Below are positions 8,149 through 18,872 of a DNA stretch of 64,000 nt, one piece after another; position 1 is the stretch's first letter, and each line of letters begins with the position of its first letter. The notes under the pieces were generated by a model. The model made no database searches. It was not told where the DNA came from and saw nothing but the letters and a program-made list of their open reading frames with translations. The position numbers and the translations under genes were made by a program. Source of the DNA: Candidatus Methanomethylicota archaeon (GTDB taxonomy: Archaea > Thermoproteota > Methanomethylicia > Methanomethylicales > Methanomethylicaceae); NCBI GenBank assembly GCA_029887765.1, contig JARXPF010000001.1, positions 128,488-192,487 of the forward strand, given 5' to 3'.

Positions 8149-8918
8149 CCTTGACAATTTTCACAAATAAATGTTTTTCTTTTAATAGGTTGTTGAATAT
8201 AAAATCTTATTCTACTTCCACAAATTTTGCATGGTTGATTAAATCTATTATAAACCATTAGAATTTCTTTAATACTATTATTTTTTAATTTTAATTCAAG
8301 AAATTTATGACTTAATTCATAGCAAATTTTTATAATATTTCTTAATTCATTATTAGAAATTTCAAAGATTTTTCTTTCTGGATTTATTTTTGCTCTAAAT
8401 AATATTTCATTTCTCAAAATATTTCCAATACCTGCTATAATTGATTGATTTAATAGAATAACTCCAATTTTTTCATTTGAAAACTTAAGTAGATTATTTA
8501 AAGCTATTTCTTCATTCCATTGTTCACTTAATGGATCTGGACCTAAGCTATTATTTAATGTATTAATTATTACATCTTTTTCATTAATTTCTATTATAGG
8601 AGCATTGTATACTACTAATTTTTTATTATTTCCAATAATCAATAATCTAATTCTCTCTATAGGTTTAGAAAATGTTGAATTTTTTTCATAAATTTTTATT
8701 GAACCAAACATCATTAAATGAATCCTTATGGCAATATCTTCAAAGAAAAGAATAATATTTTTTCCAATTGATGTTGATTTAGAAAAATGCTTGCCAATTA
8801 ATCTATTAGAATTTATGAAAATTTTCTTTGATCTTGTAAAAAAATCACAAATAGATTCATCTTTAAAATTATTATTAATATTAATGGTATAAGCTCTTGC
8901 TGTAGGGCCTTCTACCAT
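8139..8918 (-). CDS. Formamidopyrimidine-DNA glycosylase / endonuclease VIII-like repair enzyme
   Basis: Base-excision glycosylase/AP lyase of the Fpg/Nei family, 259 residues. After Met removal the N-terminus is V-E-G-P rather than the P-E of classical Fpg/Nei; Val-Glu-Gly-Pro is the arrangement of vertebrate NEIL3. A conserved lysine occurs in the [10 protein letters not shown] strand. The helix-two-turn-helix is seen in [20 protein letters not shown], and the C-terminal zinc finger is CKICG...CENCQ with KRKT in the loop. It ends tail-to-tail with TBP (10 bp overlap) and starts 6 bases after the AhpD-like gene, with which it probably forms an operon. Confidence 0.88.
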   Translation of the reverse strand: MVEGPTARAYTININNNFKDESICDFFTRSKKIFINSNRLIGKHFSKSTSIGKNIILFFEDIAIRIHLMMFGSIKIYEKNSTFSKPIERIRLLIIGNNKKLVVYNAPIIEINEKDVIINTLNNSLGPDPLSEQWNEEIALNNLLKFSNEKIGVILLNQSIIAGIGNILRNEILFRAKINPERKIFEISNNELRNIIKICYELSHKFLELKLKNNSIKEILMVYNRFNQPCKICGSRIRFYIQQPIKRKTFICENCQGYS

Positions 8919-8924
8919 GAATTA

Positions 8925-9293
8925 TTAACAACCCTCTTCTTTGAGTTTTCCTTCTTTTAAAAGTTGTAAAGCATCTTTACAAGCAGATAATGCTGGAGCT
9001 CCACCAGCTACTGCAATGCATCTTATCGTTTCTAAAATTTCTTCTACACTAGCTCCTTTTTTAAAAGCTCCACGCATAGCAGATATTACACATTCTTTAC
9101 AATGACGCTGTGCACCCATTGCCATTATTATTAACATTTTTATTTTTGATGGTAAAGCACCATCCTCTTGAACTGTAGAATCGCAAAACTCATAAAAAGT
9201 TGATAATTTTGGATCTAATTCTGTAGCAATTTCCATTATTGTAGGAACAAAACCCATTTTTTTCTTAAATTTTTCACTTAATTCTTTTTTCAT
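8925..9293 (-). CDS. AhpD-like / carboxymuconolactone decarboxylase family protein
   Basis: All-helical protein of 122 residues with the AhpD redox motif: HCKECVISAMRGAFKKGAS (Cys-x-x-Cys with a preceding His). The helix KIKMLIIMAMGAQRHC and the EILETIRCIAVAGGAPALSA helix are typical of the family. Likely a thiol peroxidase/disulfide reductase helper, though many CMD proteins have other roles. It is upstream of the DNA glycosylase with a 6-base gap, which suggests an oxidative-damage unit. Confidence 0.8.
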   Translation of the reverse strand: MKKELSEKFKKKMGFVPTIMEIATELDPKLSTFYEFCDSTVQEDGALPSKIKMLIIMAMGAQRHCKECVISAMRGAFKKGASVEEILETIRCIAVAGGAPALSACKDALQLLKEGKLKEEGC

Positions 9294-9303
9294 AAAAACA
9301 CCA

Positions 9304-9316
9304 ATATAATTATATA
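9304..9316 (+). promoter_or_regulatory. TATA-like box between AhpD-like gene and leuA
   Basis: ATATAATTATATA is nearly symmetric, so it could serve either divergent gene. It lies about 33 bases before the leuA GTG and 11-23 bases before the AhpD-like ATG. Confidence 0.4.
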
Positions 9317-9348
9317 GGGTTTTATTTTATAAATCTTGGGGGAATGGT

Positions 9349-10890
9349 GTGGAAGGAATTTTTGTAAGTGATTTTATTAAACCTATAAGAGAGAAGTTGA
9401 ATCTACCAAAAAGAGTATACATCTTTGATACAACTTTAAGAGATGGTGAACAAACTCCTGGAGTTTGTTTTACATTAGAAGAAAAATTAGAAATTGCTAA
9501 AAAACTTGATGAAATTGGAGTTGATGTTATAGAAGGAGGCTTTCCAATAAATTCTGAAGATGAATTAATGGCTGTTAAAAAAATGAAGGAACTAGGATTA
9601 AAGGCAAAAATATGTGGATTAGCTAGATGTGTAATAGAAGATATAGATGCTTGTATTAAGGCTGATGTTGATAGAATTCATATATTCATAGCAACATCTG
9701 ATATACACTTAAGATATAAACTTGGAATGAATAAAGAAGAAGCACTTTCTCAAGCTATAAAATGTACTGAGTATGTGAAAATGCATGGATTTGAATGTGA
9801 ATTTTCTTGTGAAGATGCCACAAGAAGTCCATTGGATAGATTAATAAAGTTTTATAAAAGTGTAGAAGAATGTGGTGCAGATATTCATAATGTTCCAGAC
9901 ACTGTTGGAGTTATGGAACCTGAGGCTATGTTTAATTTAATTCTTGCATTGAAAAAAGAATTGAAAAAACCAATTTCAGTACATTGTCATAATGATTTTG
10001 GTTTAGCTGTAGCAAATACATTAGCAGGAATAAAAGCTGGAGCTGAACAAGCACATACAACTATAAATGGATTAGGAGAAAGAGCAGGAAATGCCAGCAT
10101 GGAGCAAACAGTTATAGCTTTATATGCCATGTATCATGTAAATACAGGAATAAAATTACATATGTTAAAAGAAATTTCTAAATTAGTTGAAAAATATAGT
10201 ATGATTAAATTAATGCCCAATTTCCCAATAGTAGGAGATAATGCTTTTGCACATGAAGCAGGAATTCATGTTCATGGAGTACTTGCAAAAGCTGAAAGTT
10301 ATGAACCATTAAGACCTGAAATGGTAGGACAAACTAGGAGAATAGTTATGGGAAAACATACAGGAAGACATGCTGTAGCATCATTTGTAAAAGAAAGATT
10401 TAATCTTTCTGATGATAAAATAAAAGAAGTTGTAGATAAAGTCAAGAAATTAGCAGCTCGTAAAAAGAAAATACTTGAAGAAGATGTTATTGCAATTGTA
10501 GAAGAAGTTATAGGAGCTATTCCAGAAGCTGAAAAAACTGTTAAATTAGATGAGGCTTTAATAATAACTGGAAATAAAATAACACCAACAGCTTCTGTAC
10601 AAATTATTATAGGAAATGAAAAGAAGATTACAGCAGGAGTTGGAATTGGACCAGTTGATGCAGCTGCTAAAGCTATACAAAGTGCTATTGGTGAAGAAGT
10701 AAAATTATTGAATTATAAATTAGAAGCTATTTCAGGAGGAACAGATTCACTTTGTTCAGTTGAAGTGGTATTAGAAGATAAAAATGGGAGAATTGCACGA
10801 GGATTGGCAGTAGGAGGAGATATTGTAATAGCTTCTGTTAATGCATTGCTTGAAGGAATAAATAAAATATATAGAATGTATAAGCATTAA
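9349..10890 (+). CDS. leuA: 2-isopropylmalate synthase (LeuA-type)
   Basis: Claisen-type condensation of acetyl-CoA with a 2-oxoacid. The catalytic TIM barrel starts with the signature [17 protein letters not shown], with metal ligands in the later [18 protein letters not shown] segment (HxH). The HEAGIHVHG stretch and GKHTGRHAV follow. The C-terminal part (about 385-513) is a LeuA-dimer regulatory domain, as in feedback-inhibited enzymes. Start is GTG at 9349 after a GGGGG stretch. Citramalate or homocitrate synthase are alternatives, because substrate choice depends on few residues. No other leu gene is nearby. Confidence 0.85.
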   Translation: MEGIFVSDFIKPIREKLNLPKRVYIFDTTLRDGEQTPGVCFTLEEKLEIAKKLDEIGVDVIEGGFPINSEDELMAVKKMKELGLKAKICGLARCVIEDIDACIKADVDRIHIFIATSDIHLRYKLGMNKEEALSQAIKCTEYVKMHGFECEFSCEDATRSPLDRLIKFYKSVEECGADIHNVPDTVGVMEPEAMFNLILALKKELKKPISVHCHNDFGLAVANTLAGIKAGAEQAHTTINGLGERAGNASMEQTVIALYAMYHVNTGIKLHMLKEISKLVEKYSMIKLMPNFPIVGDNAFAHEAGIHVHGVLAKAESYEPLRPEMVGQTRRIVMGKHTGRHAVASFVKERFNLSDDKIKEVVDKVKKLAARKKKILEEDVIAIVEEVIGAIPEAEKTVKLDEALIITGNKITPTASVQIIIGNEKKITAGVGIGPVDAAAKAIQSAIGEEVKLLNYKLEAISGGTDSLCSVEVVLEDKNGRIARGLAVGGDIVIASVNALLEGINKIYRMYKH

Positions 10891-13034
10891 TGATAGAATT
10901 TTAAAGTTTCCTTAAGTGATTCATATCTCTTTATATCTTCAGGAGAGATACTTTTAGGAATAATTTTTAAAGCTGCTTCAAAGTGCCTCATTTCTACTTT
11001 CTTTGGTTTCATTTCTTCTCTTAAAGCCATGAGGGCTGCTTCTCTACATATAGCTTCAATATCAGCACCAGTATAACCTTCTGTTTTTTCTGCAAGAATA
11101 GAGAAGTTCACATCTTCTGCAAGTGGCATTTTTCTTGTATGAACTTTGAATATTTCTTCTCTTGCTTTTTTATCAGGTAAAGGAACATATACTAGTCTAT
11201 CAAATCTTCCTGGCCTTAGTAGAGCAGGATCTAGCATATCAGGTCTATTTGTAGCTGCCATTACAACAACACCTCTAAGAGGTATTAAACCATCCATTTC
11301 TGAAAGAAGTTGATTCACAATTCTTTCAGTAACTCCAGAATCAAATCTTCCTCCTCTTATAGGAGCTATTGAGTCTATTTCATCAAAGAAAATAACACAT
11401 GGTGCAGCTTGTCTCGCTTTCTTAAAGATTTCTCTAATAGCTTTTTCAGATTCTCCAACCCATTTACTTAAAATTTCTGGCCCTCTTACACTTATGAAGT
11501 TTGCACCTGATTCTGTAGCAACAGCTTTTGCCAATAATGTTTTACCTGTACCAGGTGGTCCATAAAGAAGTATTCCTTTTGGTGGAGTTATCCCCATTTG
11601 TTCAAAAAGTTCTGGATGTTTAATTGGCCATTCTGCAATTTCTTTTAATTGTCTTTTAATATCTTCTAAACCTCCTATATCATCCCAATGAACTTCTGGA
11701 ACTTCAACATAGACCTCTCTCAAGGCTGATGGAGTTATATCTTTCATTGCTTCAAGAAAATCACATCTACTAACCTTAAGACTTTTAAGAATATTAGTAG
11801 GAATAGTTTTCTTCTCTAAATCTATTTTTGGAAGAAATCTTCTTAAAGCTCTTATAGCAGCTTCTCTGGCTAATGCTGCAAGATCTGCACCACTATAACC
11901 ATGAGTTAATTCTGCAAGTTCTTCAATATTTACATCATTATCTAAAGGCATATTTCTTACATGAACTTGTAAAATTTCAGCTCTTGCTTTTTTATCTGGC
12001 ATTGATATTGCAATTTCTCTATCAAATCTTCCTGGTCTACGTAATGCAGGATCCACAGCATCTGGCCTATTTGTAGCAGCTATAACTACAACTTGTCCTC
12101 TTGATTTAAGTCCATCCATTAATGTTAGAAGTTGAGCTACTACACGACGCTCTACTTCTCCAGTAACTTCTTCTCTTTTAGGAGCTATTGAGTCTATTTC
12201 ATCAATGAATATTATACTAGGTGCAGATCTTTCAGCTTCATTAAATATTTCTCTTAATCTACTTTCAGATTCTCCATAAAACTTACTCATAATTTCAGGA
12301 CCATTTATGGAAAGGAAGTTTGCACCTGATTCTGTAGCAACAGCTTTTGCCAATAATGTCTTTCCACAACCAGGTGGTCCATAAAGAAGTATTCCTTTTG
12401 GTGGTTCTATTCCAAGATGTTTAAATAATTCTGGATGTTTCATTGGTAATTCAATCATTTCTCTAATTTTTATCTTCGCTTCTTCTAAATCACCAATATC
12501 TTCATAAGTAACTCTTGGTACAGCAGCTTCTAATTCTTTTACAGGTTCTTCTTTTATTACTATTTCAGTATCATTAGTTACATATGCTGATGGAGATGGT
12601 TGAACTGAAACTACAGTAAGCCTTAGGGCCTCACCCAATATTGGTACAGGAATAGTATCACCTTTTGTTACAGGAATATCCTTAACCATATGCTTTACAT
12701 ATTCATTAAAATCTGGGCCAAATAGTATTTTTTCAACAGGCGCTAAAACAAGTTTTGTAGCTGGTTTTAATTCAATAGGTGAAACTTTTACAGCATCTCC
12801 TGTAGAAGTCCCAGCATTATGACGAATTATTCCATCAATTCTTATTATTTCTGAGTCTTCATCTTCATGAAGAGGCCATACACGAGCTACTGTAGTTTTT
12901 TGTCCTGTAATTGATATAAAATCTCCAGGTCTTAAACCAAGTTTTGACATTGCTTGACGACTTATTCTTGCTAAACCTCTACCAACATCTTGTGATCTTG
13001 CTTCAGCTACTCTCAATATTAAACTTTCATCCAT
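10887..13034 (-). CDS. Cdc48/VAT AAA+ unfoldase
   Basis: Hexameric ATP-dependent unfoldase that feeds substrates to the proteasome. With the ATG at 13034 ([10 protein letters not shown]) it has 715 residues: a Cdc48 N domain (about 1-175), AAA D1 with Walker A GPPGCGKT (219-226) and FIDEIDS, and AAA D2 with GPPGTGKT (492-499) and FFDEIDS. Both domains carry the [16 protein letters not shown] arginine-finger region. An in-frame extension of about 64 codons upstream to 13226 runs through the promoter and antisense to gatC and is not credible. GGTGA lies five bases before the chosen ATG. The tail overlaps leuA by 4 bp. Confidence 0.96.
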   Translation of the reverse strand: MDESLILRVAEARSQDVGRGLARISRQAMSKLGLRPGDFISITGQKTTVARVWPLHEDEDSEIIRIDGIIRHNAGTSTGDAVKVSPIELKPATKLVLAPVEKILFGPDFNEYVKHMVKDIPVTKGDTIPVPILGEALRLTVVSVQPSPSAYVTNDTEIVIKEEPVKELEAAVPRVTYEDIGDLEEAKIKIREMIELPMKHPELFKHLGIEPPKGILLYGPPGCGKTLLAKAVATESGANFLSINGPEIMSKFYGESESRLREIFNEAERSAPSIIFIDEIDSIAPKREEVTGEVERRVVAQLLTLMDGLKSRGQVVVIAATNRPDAVDPALRRPGRFDREIAISMPDKKARAEILQVHVRNMPLDNDVNIEELAELTHGYSGADLAALAREAAIRALRRFLPKIDLEKKTIPTNILKSLKVSRCDFLEAMKDITPSALREVYVEVPEVHWDDIGGLEDIKRQLKEIAEWPIKHPELFEQMGITPPKGILLYGPPGTGKTLLAKAVATESGANFISVRGPEILSKWVGESEKAIREIFKKARQAAPCVIFFDEIDSIAPIRGGRFDSGVTERIVNQLLSEMDGLIPLRGVVVMAATNRPDMLDPALLRPGRFDRLVYVPLPDKKAREEIFKVHTRKMPLAEDVNFSILAEKTEGYTGADIEAICREAALMALREEMKPKKVEMRHFEAALKIIPKSISPEDIKRYESLKETLKFYH

Positions 13035-13083
13035 GATATTCACCAAGATATAATATAAAAGACTGTGTCTAAAATAAATATCT

Positions 13084-13389
13084 ATGGGTAATATGGAATC
13101 ATTAAAAATTGTATCAAAAGAAAGACTTGAGAGATTAGCTTGGCTTGCAAAAATAGAATTAAGTGAAGAAGAAAAAAGAGAATTTTTAGAACAATTAAAT
13201 GAAATATTAAAAGCATTTAAAAGCATTGATGAACTTCAATTAGAAAATATTGAACCTACATTTCATGCAATAGAAATATTTAACGCATTTAGAGAAGATT
13301 TGATAAAACCTTCTTTAAATCAAAAAGAGGCACTTTCAACAGCTAAAAAGAGTAAGGATGGGTTTTTCATTGCTCCAAAGATAGTATGA
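13084..13389 (+). CDS. gatC: Asp/Glu-tRNA amidotransferase subunit C
   Basis: Small belt subunit (about 98-101 residues) holding GatA and GatB together. Helices [20 protein letters not shown] and [17 protein letters not shown] are followed by the [20 protein letters not shown] segment of the family. The start could be ATG 13084 or ATG 13093 (MESLKIV). The transcript may be leaderless, since a TATA-like aaaataaatat lies just upstream. It overlaps gatA by an ATGA. Confidence 0.92.
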   Translation: MGNMESLKIVSKERLERLAWLAKIELSEEEKREFLEQLNEILKAFKSIDELQLENIEPTFHAIEIFNAFREDLIKPSLNQKEALSTAKKSKDGFFIAPKIV

Positions 13390-14819
13390 AGGTGTTAAAT
13401 TTGAGAATTTTAGATCTTACATTATATGAATTAATTGAAGCTCTAAAAAATGGGGATGTTATTTTAGAAGATGTTATTGAAAAATATTTAGAGAGAATTA
13501 AAAAATATGATTCTGAATTAAATGCATATATTACATTAAATAATAATATTAGTAAAGTCGATAAAAATTCTATTTTAGCAGGAGCGCCATTAGCTATAAA
13601 GGACAATATATGTACAAAGGGTTTAAGAACAACATGTGCTTCAAAAATACTTGAAGATTATATACCTCCATACGATGCTACAGTAATAAAAAAATTAAAA
13701 GAAGCTGGTGCCATAATTTTAGGAAAGACAAATATGGATGAATTCTCCATGGGATCTTCTACAGAGAATAGTTGTTTTTTCCCTTCAAAAAATCCATGGG
13801 ATAAATCAAGAGTACCAGGAGGTTCTTCTGGTGGAAGTGCTGTAGCAGTTGTAGCAAAAGAAGCTGCAGCTGCTTTAGGTTCAGATACTGGTGGTTCTAT
13901 AAGATGTCCTGCTAGCTTTTGTGGCGCAGTAGGATTGAAGCCTACATATGGACTAGTAAGTAGATTTGGGTTAATTGCTTTTGCTAATAGTTTAGAACAA
14001 ATAGGACCAATAACTAGAGATGTTAGAGATTGTGCTCTTTTAATGAATATTATAGCTGGATATGATGAAATGGATGGAACTTCTATAAATAAAAAACAAG
14101 AAGATTACTTGATGTATCTTGAAAAAGATGTTAAAAATATGAAAATAGGGGTTTTAAAAGAGTTTTTTGATGAAGGTACTGAAGAAGGAGTAAAAAAAGA
14201 AGTTTGGAATGCAATACATTTACTAGAGAATCTTGGCGTAAAATATGAAGAAGTTAGTCTTCCAATTATTAAATATGCTCTTCCTGCTTATTATTTAATT
14301 GCAATGTCAGAAGCAAGTTCTAATCTTGCAAGATATGATGGAATAAGATATGGAGCTAGAATTGATGATGAAGGATTAGATTGGTCAACAGCATATTCTA
14401 AAACTAGAAGTTTATTTGGAAAAGAAGTTAAAAGAAGAATTTTATTAGGAACATTTGCACTTTCAGCAGGATATTATGAAGAGTATTATCTTAAAGCATT
14501 AAAAGTAAGAACTCTTATAAAAAGAGAATTTGAAAAATTATTTAAAGAATATGATGCTATTGTTGGACCTACAATGCCATGTATTGCTTTTAAAATTGGA
14601 GAGAGAAAAGAAGATCCACTTGCAATGTATATGACTGATGTAGATACTGTACCAGTAAATTTAGCTGGAATTCCAGCAATTTCCATTCCTTGTGGATTTT
14701 CAAATGGTCTTCCAGTAGGTTTTCAAATAATTGCTCCACCGCTCATGGAAGGAACTTTAATAACCATAGCTAAAAGACTTGAAGAGGAACTTGATTTAAA
14801 TCTAAATCCACCATTATGA
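13386..14819 (+). CDS. gatA: Asp/Glu-tRNA amidotransferase subunit A (amidase)
   Basis: Glutaminase of the transamidosome. The amidase-signature triad is visible: Lys72 in PLAIKDNICTKG, cis-Ser147 in VPGGSSGGSAVAV, and nucleophile Ser171 in SDTGGSIRCPASFCG. It supplies ammonia through a channel to GatB. The start ATG overlaps the gatC TGA. The stop is nine bases before gatB. In archaea GatCAB usually serves Asn-tRNA, with GatDE serving Gln-tRNA; no gatDE is in this window. Confidence 0.95.
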   Translation: MKVLNLRILDLTLYELIEALKNGDVILEDVIEKYLERIKKYDSELNAYITLNNNISKVDKNSILAGAPLAIKDNICTKGLRTTCASKILEDYIPPYDATVIKKLKEAGAIILGKTNMDEFSMGSSTENSCFFPSKNPWDKSRVPGGSSGGSAVAVVAKEAAAALGSDTGGSIRCPASFCGAVGLKPTYGLVSRFGLIAFANSLEQIGPITRDVRDCALLMNIIAGYDEMDGTSINKKQEDYLMYLEKDVKNMKIGVLKEFFDEGTEEGVKKEVWNAIHLLENLGVKYEEVSLPIIKYALPAYYLIAMSEASSNLARYDGIRYGARIDDEGLDWSTAYSKTRSLFGKEVKRRILLGTFALSAGYYEEYYLKALKVRTLIKREFEKLFKEYDAIVGPTMPCIAFKIGERKEDPLAMYMTDVDTVPVNLAGIPAISIPCGFSNGLPVGFQIIAPPLMEGTLITIAKRLEEELDLNLNPPL

Positions 14820-14828
14820 GGTGATTAT

Positions 14829-16283
14829 ATGATTCAAGATGTAAAAATAGGATTAGAAGTACATTGTCAATTAACAAGTTTAAAAACAAAACTATTCTGT
14901 AGTTGTTCTTCTGATTATAGAGGAAAGGAGCCAAATTCTAATGTATGCGTAATTTGTTTAGGACATCCAGGAACTTTACCAAAACCAAATAAAAAAGCTA
15001 TTGAATTTGCAATAATGGCAGGAATAGCACTTAAAAGCAATATTAATTCAAAAGTCCTATTCTATAGAAAAAATTACTTCTATGTTGATATGAATAAAAA
15101 CTTTCAAATCTCTATGTATGAAACAAAAGGATCTCCTCCACTTTGTACAGGAGGTTATTTAGACATAAGTACTGAAGGAAAGATTAAGAGAGTAAGAGTA
15201 AGAAGAATACAATTAGAAGAAGATCCTGCAAAACTTATACATATTGGACCTATTGATTTATCTCCATATACACTTGTAGATTATAATAGAGCAGGAATAG
15301 CACTTTTAGAAATTGTTACAGAACCTGATATTTCTTCAGCAAAAGAAGCTAGATTATTTCTTCAAAAATTAAGATCAGTATTAGAGCATATAGGGATTTT
15401 TGATGGAAGTTTAGAAGGAGCTATGAGATGTGATGTGAATGTTTCAATAAAGAATGGAGAAAGAGTAGAAATTAAAAATATATCATCATTCAAAGAAGTT
15501 GAGAGAGCAATAAATTATGAACTTTCCAGACAATTTTCATTAATAAGTAAAGGAGAGAAAATTGTAAGAGAAACAAGACATTGGGATGAAATCAGAAAAG
15601 TAACAATTTCATTAAGAGAAAAAGAAGAGGAACATGATTATAGATATTTTCCAGAACCTGATATTGTGCCAATTGTTATAACTCAAGAATTTATTGAAAG
15701 TATAAAAGCTTGTATGCCAGAATTGCCAGATGAACGTGCTGAAAGATTTATTAAAATTTATGGTATACCACAATATGATGCTTATATATTAACTTCTAAT
15801 AAAGCAATAGCAGATTTCTTTGAAGAATGTGTAAGACAATATGGTGAAGCTAAAGTAGTAAGTAATTGGATAATAAATGATTTAATGGGGATATTGAATA
15901 ATAGAGATTTAGAAATTTATGAAAGTAAAATAACACCTAAAGCACTTGTTGAAATGTTAAAAATGATAAAAGAAGGAATAATAAGTGGAAAAATAGGAAA
16001 AATAATACTTCCAGAAATTGTAGAAACTGGGAAAATGCCATCTCAAATAGTTAAAGAGAAGAATATGGAGAGAATTTATAATGAAGAATTGGTGAGACAA
16101 ATAGTAGAAGAAGTTTTCAAGGAAAATAAAAAAGCAGTAATGGATGCCTTAGAAAATGAAGAAGCTATTAACTTCTTAGTTGGTCAGGTGATGAAGAAAA
16201 CAAGAGGAAGAGGAGATCCAAAAATTGTTAATGAAATAATAAGAATGGAACTTAATAAAATTAAGAATAGTGGGAGATTTTAA
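14829..16283 (+). CDS. gatB: Asp/Glu-tRNA amidotransferase subunit B
   Basis: Kinase/amidotransferase subunit that activates misacylated tRNA. It opens with KIGLEVHCQLTSLKTKLFC, has the Zn-type cysteines in FCSCSSDYRG and NVCVICLGHPGTLP, the DYNRAGIALLEIVTEPD signature, and the C-terminal YqeY-like tail domain with GQVMKKTRGRGDP. Length (484) is normal. The ATG follows GAGGTGATTAT. Its last base is the first base of the next gene's ATG (TAATG). Confidence 0.96.
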   Translation: MIQDVKIGLEVHCQLTSLKTKLFCSCSSDYRGKEPNSNVCVICLGHPGTLPKPNKKAIEFAIMAGIALKSNINSKVLFYRKNYFYVDMNKNFQISMYETKGSPPLCTGGYLDISTEGKIKRVRVRRIQLEEDPAKLIHIGPIDLSPYTLVDYNRAGIALLEIVTEPDISSAKEARLFLQKLRSVLEHIGIFDGSLEGAMRCDVNVSIKNGERVEIKNISSFKEVERAINYELSRQFSLISKGEKIVRETRHWDEIRKVTISLREKEEEHDYRYFPEPDIVPIVITQEFIESIKACMPELPDERAERFIKIYGIPQYDAYILTSNKAIADFFEECVRQYGEAKVVSNWIINDLMGILNNRDLEIYESKITPKALVEMLKMIKEGIISGKIGKIILPEIVETGKMPSQIVKEKNMERIYNEELVRQIVEEVFKENKKAVMDALENEEAINFLVGQVMKKTRGRGDPKIVNEIIRMELNKIKNSGRF

Positions 16284-16963
16284 TGGAAAAAATTATTCTT
16301 AAGGGATTAGAGAGAGGATGGCTCTTAGAACCAGAAGCAAAGGAATTATGTAAAAAATATGGAATTAATGTTGGAAAATGGAAAGTAATAAATAAAATAG
16401 AAGAAATTGATGAAGCTTTAATGGATATATCATTTCCAATAGTAATGAAAATAGTATCACCTAATGTAATTCATAAATCAGATGTTGGTGGAGTGATTTT
16501 AAATATAAATAGTAAAAATGAGGCATATGAAGCTTTTAGAAAAATAGAGGCAATAGCTAAAAATTTTAATTATAAATTAGAAGGCATACTCATAGAAGAA
16601 ATGGCAAAACAAGGAATTGAAACAATAATAGGAGCTAAAATGGATCCTCAATTTGGCCCAGTTATAATGTTTGGATTAGGAGGAATTTTTACAGAAATTT
16701 TTAATGACATATCACTAAGAATTTTACCAATAAATAAAGAAGAAGCTTTAGAAATGATTTCAGAAATAAGATCATATAAAATATTAAAAGGATATAGAGG
16801 AAAAAAACCATGTGATATAGAAAGTTTAGCTGAAGCAATATTAAAAGTTTCAAATATTATTATGGATTTTAATGAAATTTCTGAAATTGATTTAAATCCT
16901 ACAATAGTTTACGATGAAGGATACATAGTTGTAGATGCAAGAATTATACTTTTTAAAAGGTGA
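16283..16963 (+). CDS. Acyl-CoA/acetyl-CoA synthetase (ADP-forming), beta subunit
   Basis: ATP-grasp subunit of the archaeal NDP-forming acyl-CoA synthetase, which makes ATP from acetyl-CoA (or another acyl-CoA), ADP and Pi. The signature NVIHKSDVGGVILNI is present, then ILIEEMAKQGIETIIGAKMD and FGLGGIFTEIFNDI, and the ISEIDLNPTIVYDEG end of the ATP-grasp fold. Its 226 residues match separate beta subunits; the CoA-binding alpha subunit is not in this window. It directly follows gatB with a one-base overlap, an unexpected partner. Confidence 0.88.
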   Translation: MEKIILKGLERGWLLEPEAKELCKKYGINVGKWKVINKIEEIDEALMDISFPIVMKIVSPNVIHKSDVGGVILNINSKNEAYEAFRKIEAIAKNFNYKLEGILIEEMAKQGIETIIGAKMDPQFGPVIMFGLGGIFTEIFNDISLRILPINKEEALEMISEIRSYKILKGYRGKKPCDIESLAEAILKVSNIIMDFNEISEIDLNPTIVYDEGYIVVDARIILFKR

Positions 16964-16967
16964 GAGA

Positions 16968-17837
16968 TTGTTTGATGTTATTTCAATAGGAAATATAAAT
17001 ATTGATTTATCTTTCTATGTTGACACCATACCAGATTTAGATAGTGAAGTTTTATCGAATTTAGAAATATTTCATGGAGGGGCTGCAGCAAATCTTGCAG
17101 TGGGAATTGCAAGACTTGGTTTAAAAGTAGGGATTATTGGTTGTGTAGGTGATGATGAATTTGGAAAAATGGCAATAAAAGATTTAAAAGAAAATAATGT
17201 TTCAACTGATTTCATAAAAGTAGTAAAAGGTAAAATTACAGGAGTTGTTTGTGTAATAGTAGAAAAAAATGGAAATAGACGAATGATTGCATATAGAGGA
17301 GCAAATGAATTTCTTGAAAATGCAATAGAAGAAATCCCACCTACTAAATATTTACAATTATGTAATGTAAATAAAAGAGTATTAAATAAAGTAAAGGATA
17401 AAGCAAAATCAAAGATATCTTTAGATCCTGGAGGAAGAATAGTAGAATTAAAGCTTGAAGATTTGGAAGGAATAGACATATTATTCATGAATGAAATAGA
17501 ATGTAAGAAATTAACAAACATGGATTACAAAAATGGTGCAAAACTAATTTCTAAATATGTAAAACTTGTAGTAATAAAATTAGGAGCAAAAGGTGCTTAT
17601 TTATTCAATGGAAATTTTGAAAAATATGTACCAGCAATGAATGTTGAAGTCGTAGATACAACTGGTGCAGGAGATGCTTTTGATGCTGGTTTTTTAGTAG
17701 CAATGATTAAAGGATTTAATGTAGAAGAATGTCTTAAATGGGGGATCGCTGCTGCTTCTATTAAAATTCAAAAAAAAGGAGCAAGAAATGGTTTACCAAC
17801 AATTGATGAACTTATTAAATTTCTATCGCATTATTAA
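16968..17837 (+). CDS. PfkB-family carbohydrate kinase
   Basis: Ribokinase-like sugar or nucleoside kinase, 289 residues from the TTG at 16968. GGTGA lies five bases before that TTG, so the longer in-frame start at 16935 inside the upstream gene is less likely. Signatures: the GGAAANLAVGIARLG N-terminal motif and the catalytic DTTGAGDAFDAGFLVA motif (Asp general base). The substrate (ribose, fructose, adenosine, fructose-6-P or 2-dehydro-3-deoxygluconate) is not evident. Its tail overlaps the alcohol dehydrogenase by 15 bp. Confidence 0.85.
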   Translation: MFDVISIGNINIDLSFYVDTIPDLDSEVLSNLEIFHGGAAANLAVGIARLGLKVGIIGCVGDDEFGKMAIKDLKENNVSTDFIKVVKGKITGVVCVIVEKNGNRRMIAYRGANEFLENAIEEIPPTKYLQLCNVNKRVLNKVKDKAKSKISLDPGGRIVELKLEDLEGIDILFMNEIECKKLTNMDYKNGAKLISKYVKLVVIKLGAKGAYLFNGNFEKYVPAMNVEVVDTTGAGDAFDAGFLVAMIKGFNVEECLKWGIAAASIKIQKKGARNGLPTIDELIKFLSHY

Positions 17838-18836
17838 GACGCCACTACCTGTATATTTTCCATGCTTTAGCATTATGAGAGCTTCATTTGCTTCTTCTAA
17901 GTAAAATTTAACAACTTTTGGTTTTATTGGTATTTTTGAAGCAATATCAAGAAATTCATGAATATCATTTCTTGTTATATTAGCAACAGTTTTAATTTCT
18001 TTTTCTCCCCATAAATGAATTGTATAATCTAAACCATTAATTGATGTTTCCTTTCTAATTAAGTTAATAATTAATCTTCCTCCTTTTTCCAAATTTCTTA
18101 AAGCTTCTATAACTGAAATTCCTACAGGTGTTGTATCTATTGCACATGATAATTTTGATGGAGGGGTATCACCTGTTTCTCCTACCCAATCTGCTCCCAT
18201 ACTAAGAGCAAGTTCACTTGCACCATCTCCTCTTTTCTTAGTAAATACATATATTCTTGAATTTGGGAAAAGATATCTTATTAATTTAAAAACAATATGA
18301 GCTGAAGAACCAAAACCATATAAACCTATAACATCACCATCTTTTATTTTACATAATTTCAAAGCTCTATAACCAATAGCACCAGCACATAGTAAGGGGG
18401 CTGCTTCATAATCTAAAAATGATTCTGGTATGGGATAAATAAAATCTTCATTTGCAATCATATATTCAGCATAACCTCCATCAACATTACAACCTGTGCC
18501 CAAAAATTTATCACAAAGATTTTCTAATTCAGTTTTGCAATAATGACATTCTCCACAAGCTTCATATATCCAAGCTACACCAACTCTTTCTCCAATTTTA
18601 TATTTTTTAGCAAGTGGACCTAATTGAAATATTCTTCCAATAACTTGATGACCAGGTATTACTGGTAATTTTGTTGGAAGTCTACCTTCTATTTCATCAA
18701 GTTCTGTCCTACAAATTCCACAAGCTGAAATTTCTATTAAAACTTCTTTGCCTTTTGGTATTGGAATTTTTAAATTTTCAAGAATTAGAGGCTTATCTTC
18801 AATTTTTTTATATTCTTTAAGAACCATAGCTCGCAT
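17823..18836 (-). CDS. Zinc-dependent medium-chain alcohol dehydrogenase
   Basis: MDR-family NAD(P)-dependent dehydrogenase. Catalytic zinc ligands: Cys in SACGICRTELDE and His in VIPGHQVIGR. The structural zinc site has four cysteines in CGECHYCKTELENLC. The Rossmann motif is IGLYGFGSSAHI. The ATG at 18836 (MRAMVLKEY) is preferred over an upstream start with ten extra hydrophobic residues. A TTTTTATATACTT box directly upstream suggests a leaderless transcript. The substrate is unknown; primary alcohols are typical of this CGICRTE subgroup. Confidence 0.87.
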   Translation of the reverse strand: MRAMVLKEYKKIEDKPLILENLKIPIPKGKEVLIEISACGICRTELDEIEGRLPTKLPVIPGHQVIGRIFQLGPLAKKYKIGERVGVAWIYEACGECHYCKTELENLCDKFLGTGCNVDGGYAEYMIANEDFIYPIPESFLDYEAAPLLCAGAIGYRALKLCKIKDGDVIGLYGFGSSAHIVFKLIRYLFPNSRIYVFTKKRGDGASELALSMGADWVGETGDTPPSKLSCAIDTTPVGISVIEALRNLEKGGRLIINLIRKETSINGLDYTIHLWGEKEIKTVANITRNDIHEFLDIASKIPIKPKVVKFYLEEANEALIMLKHGKYTGSGVLIMR

Positions 18837-18872
18837 TTTTATCAAGTATATAAAAAGATAATTCAAAAATTT

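Noticed and set aside
13035-13226. In-frame N-terminal extension of Cdc48
   Set aside because: The extra about 64 residues run antisense through gatC and through the promoter; the Cdc48 N domain begins normally at the ATG at 13034 behind GGTGA.
17072-17521. 149-codon minus-strand ORF inside the PfkB kinase
   Set aside because: It is a shadow frame of a gene with clear ribokinase motifs; its composition is what antisense AT-rich coding gives.
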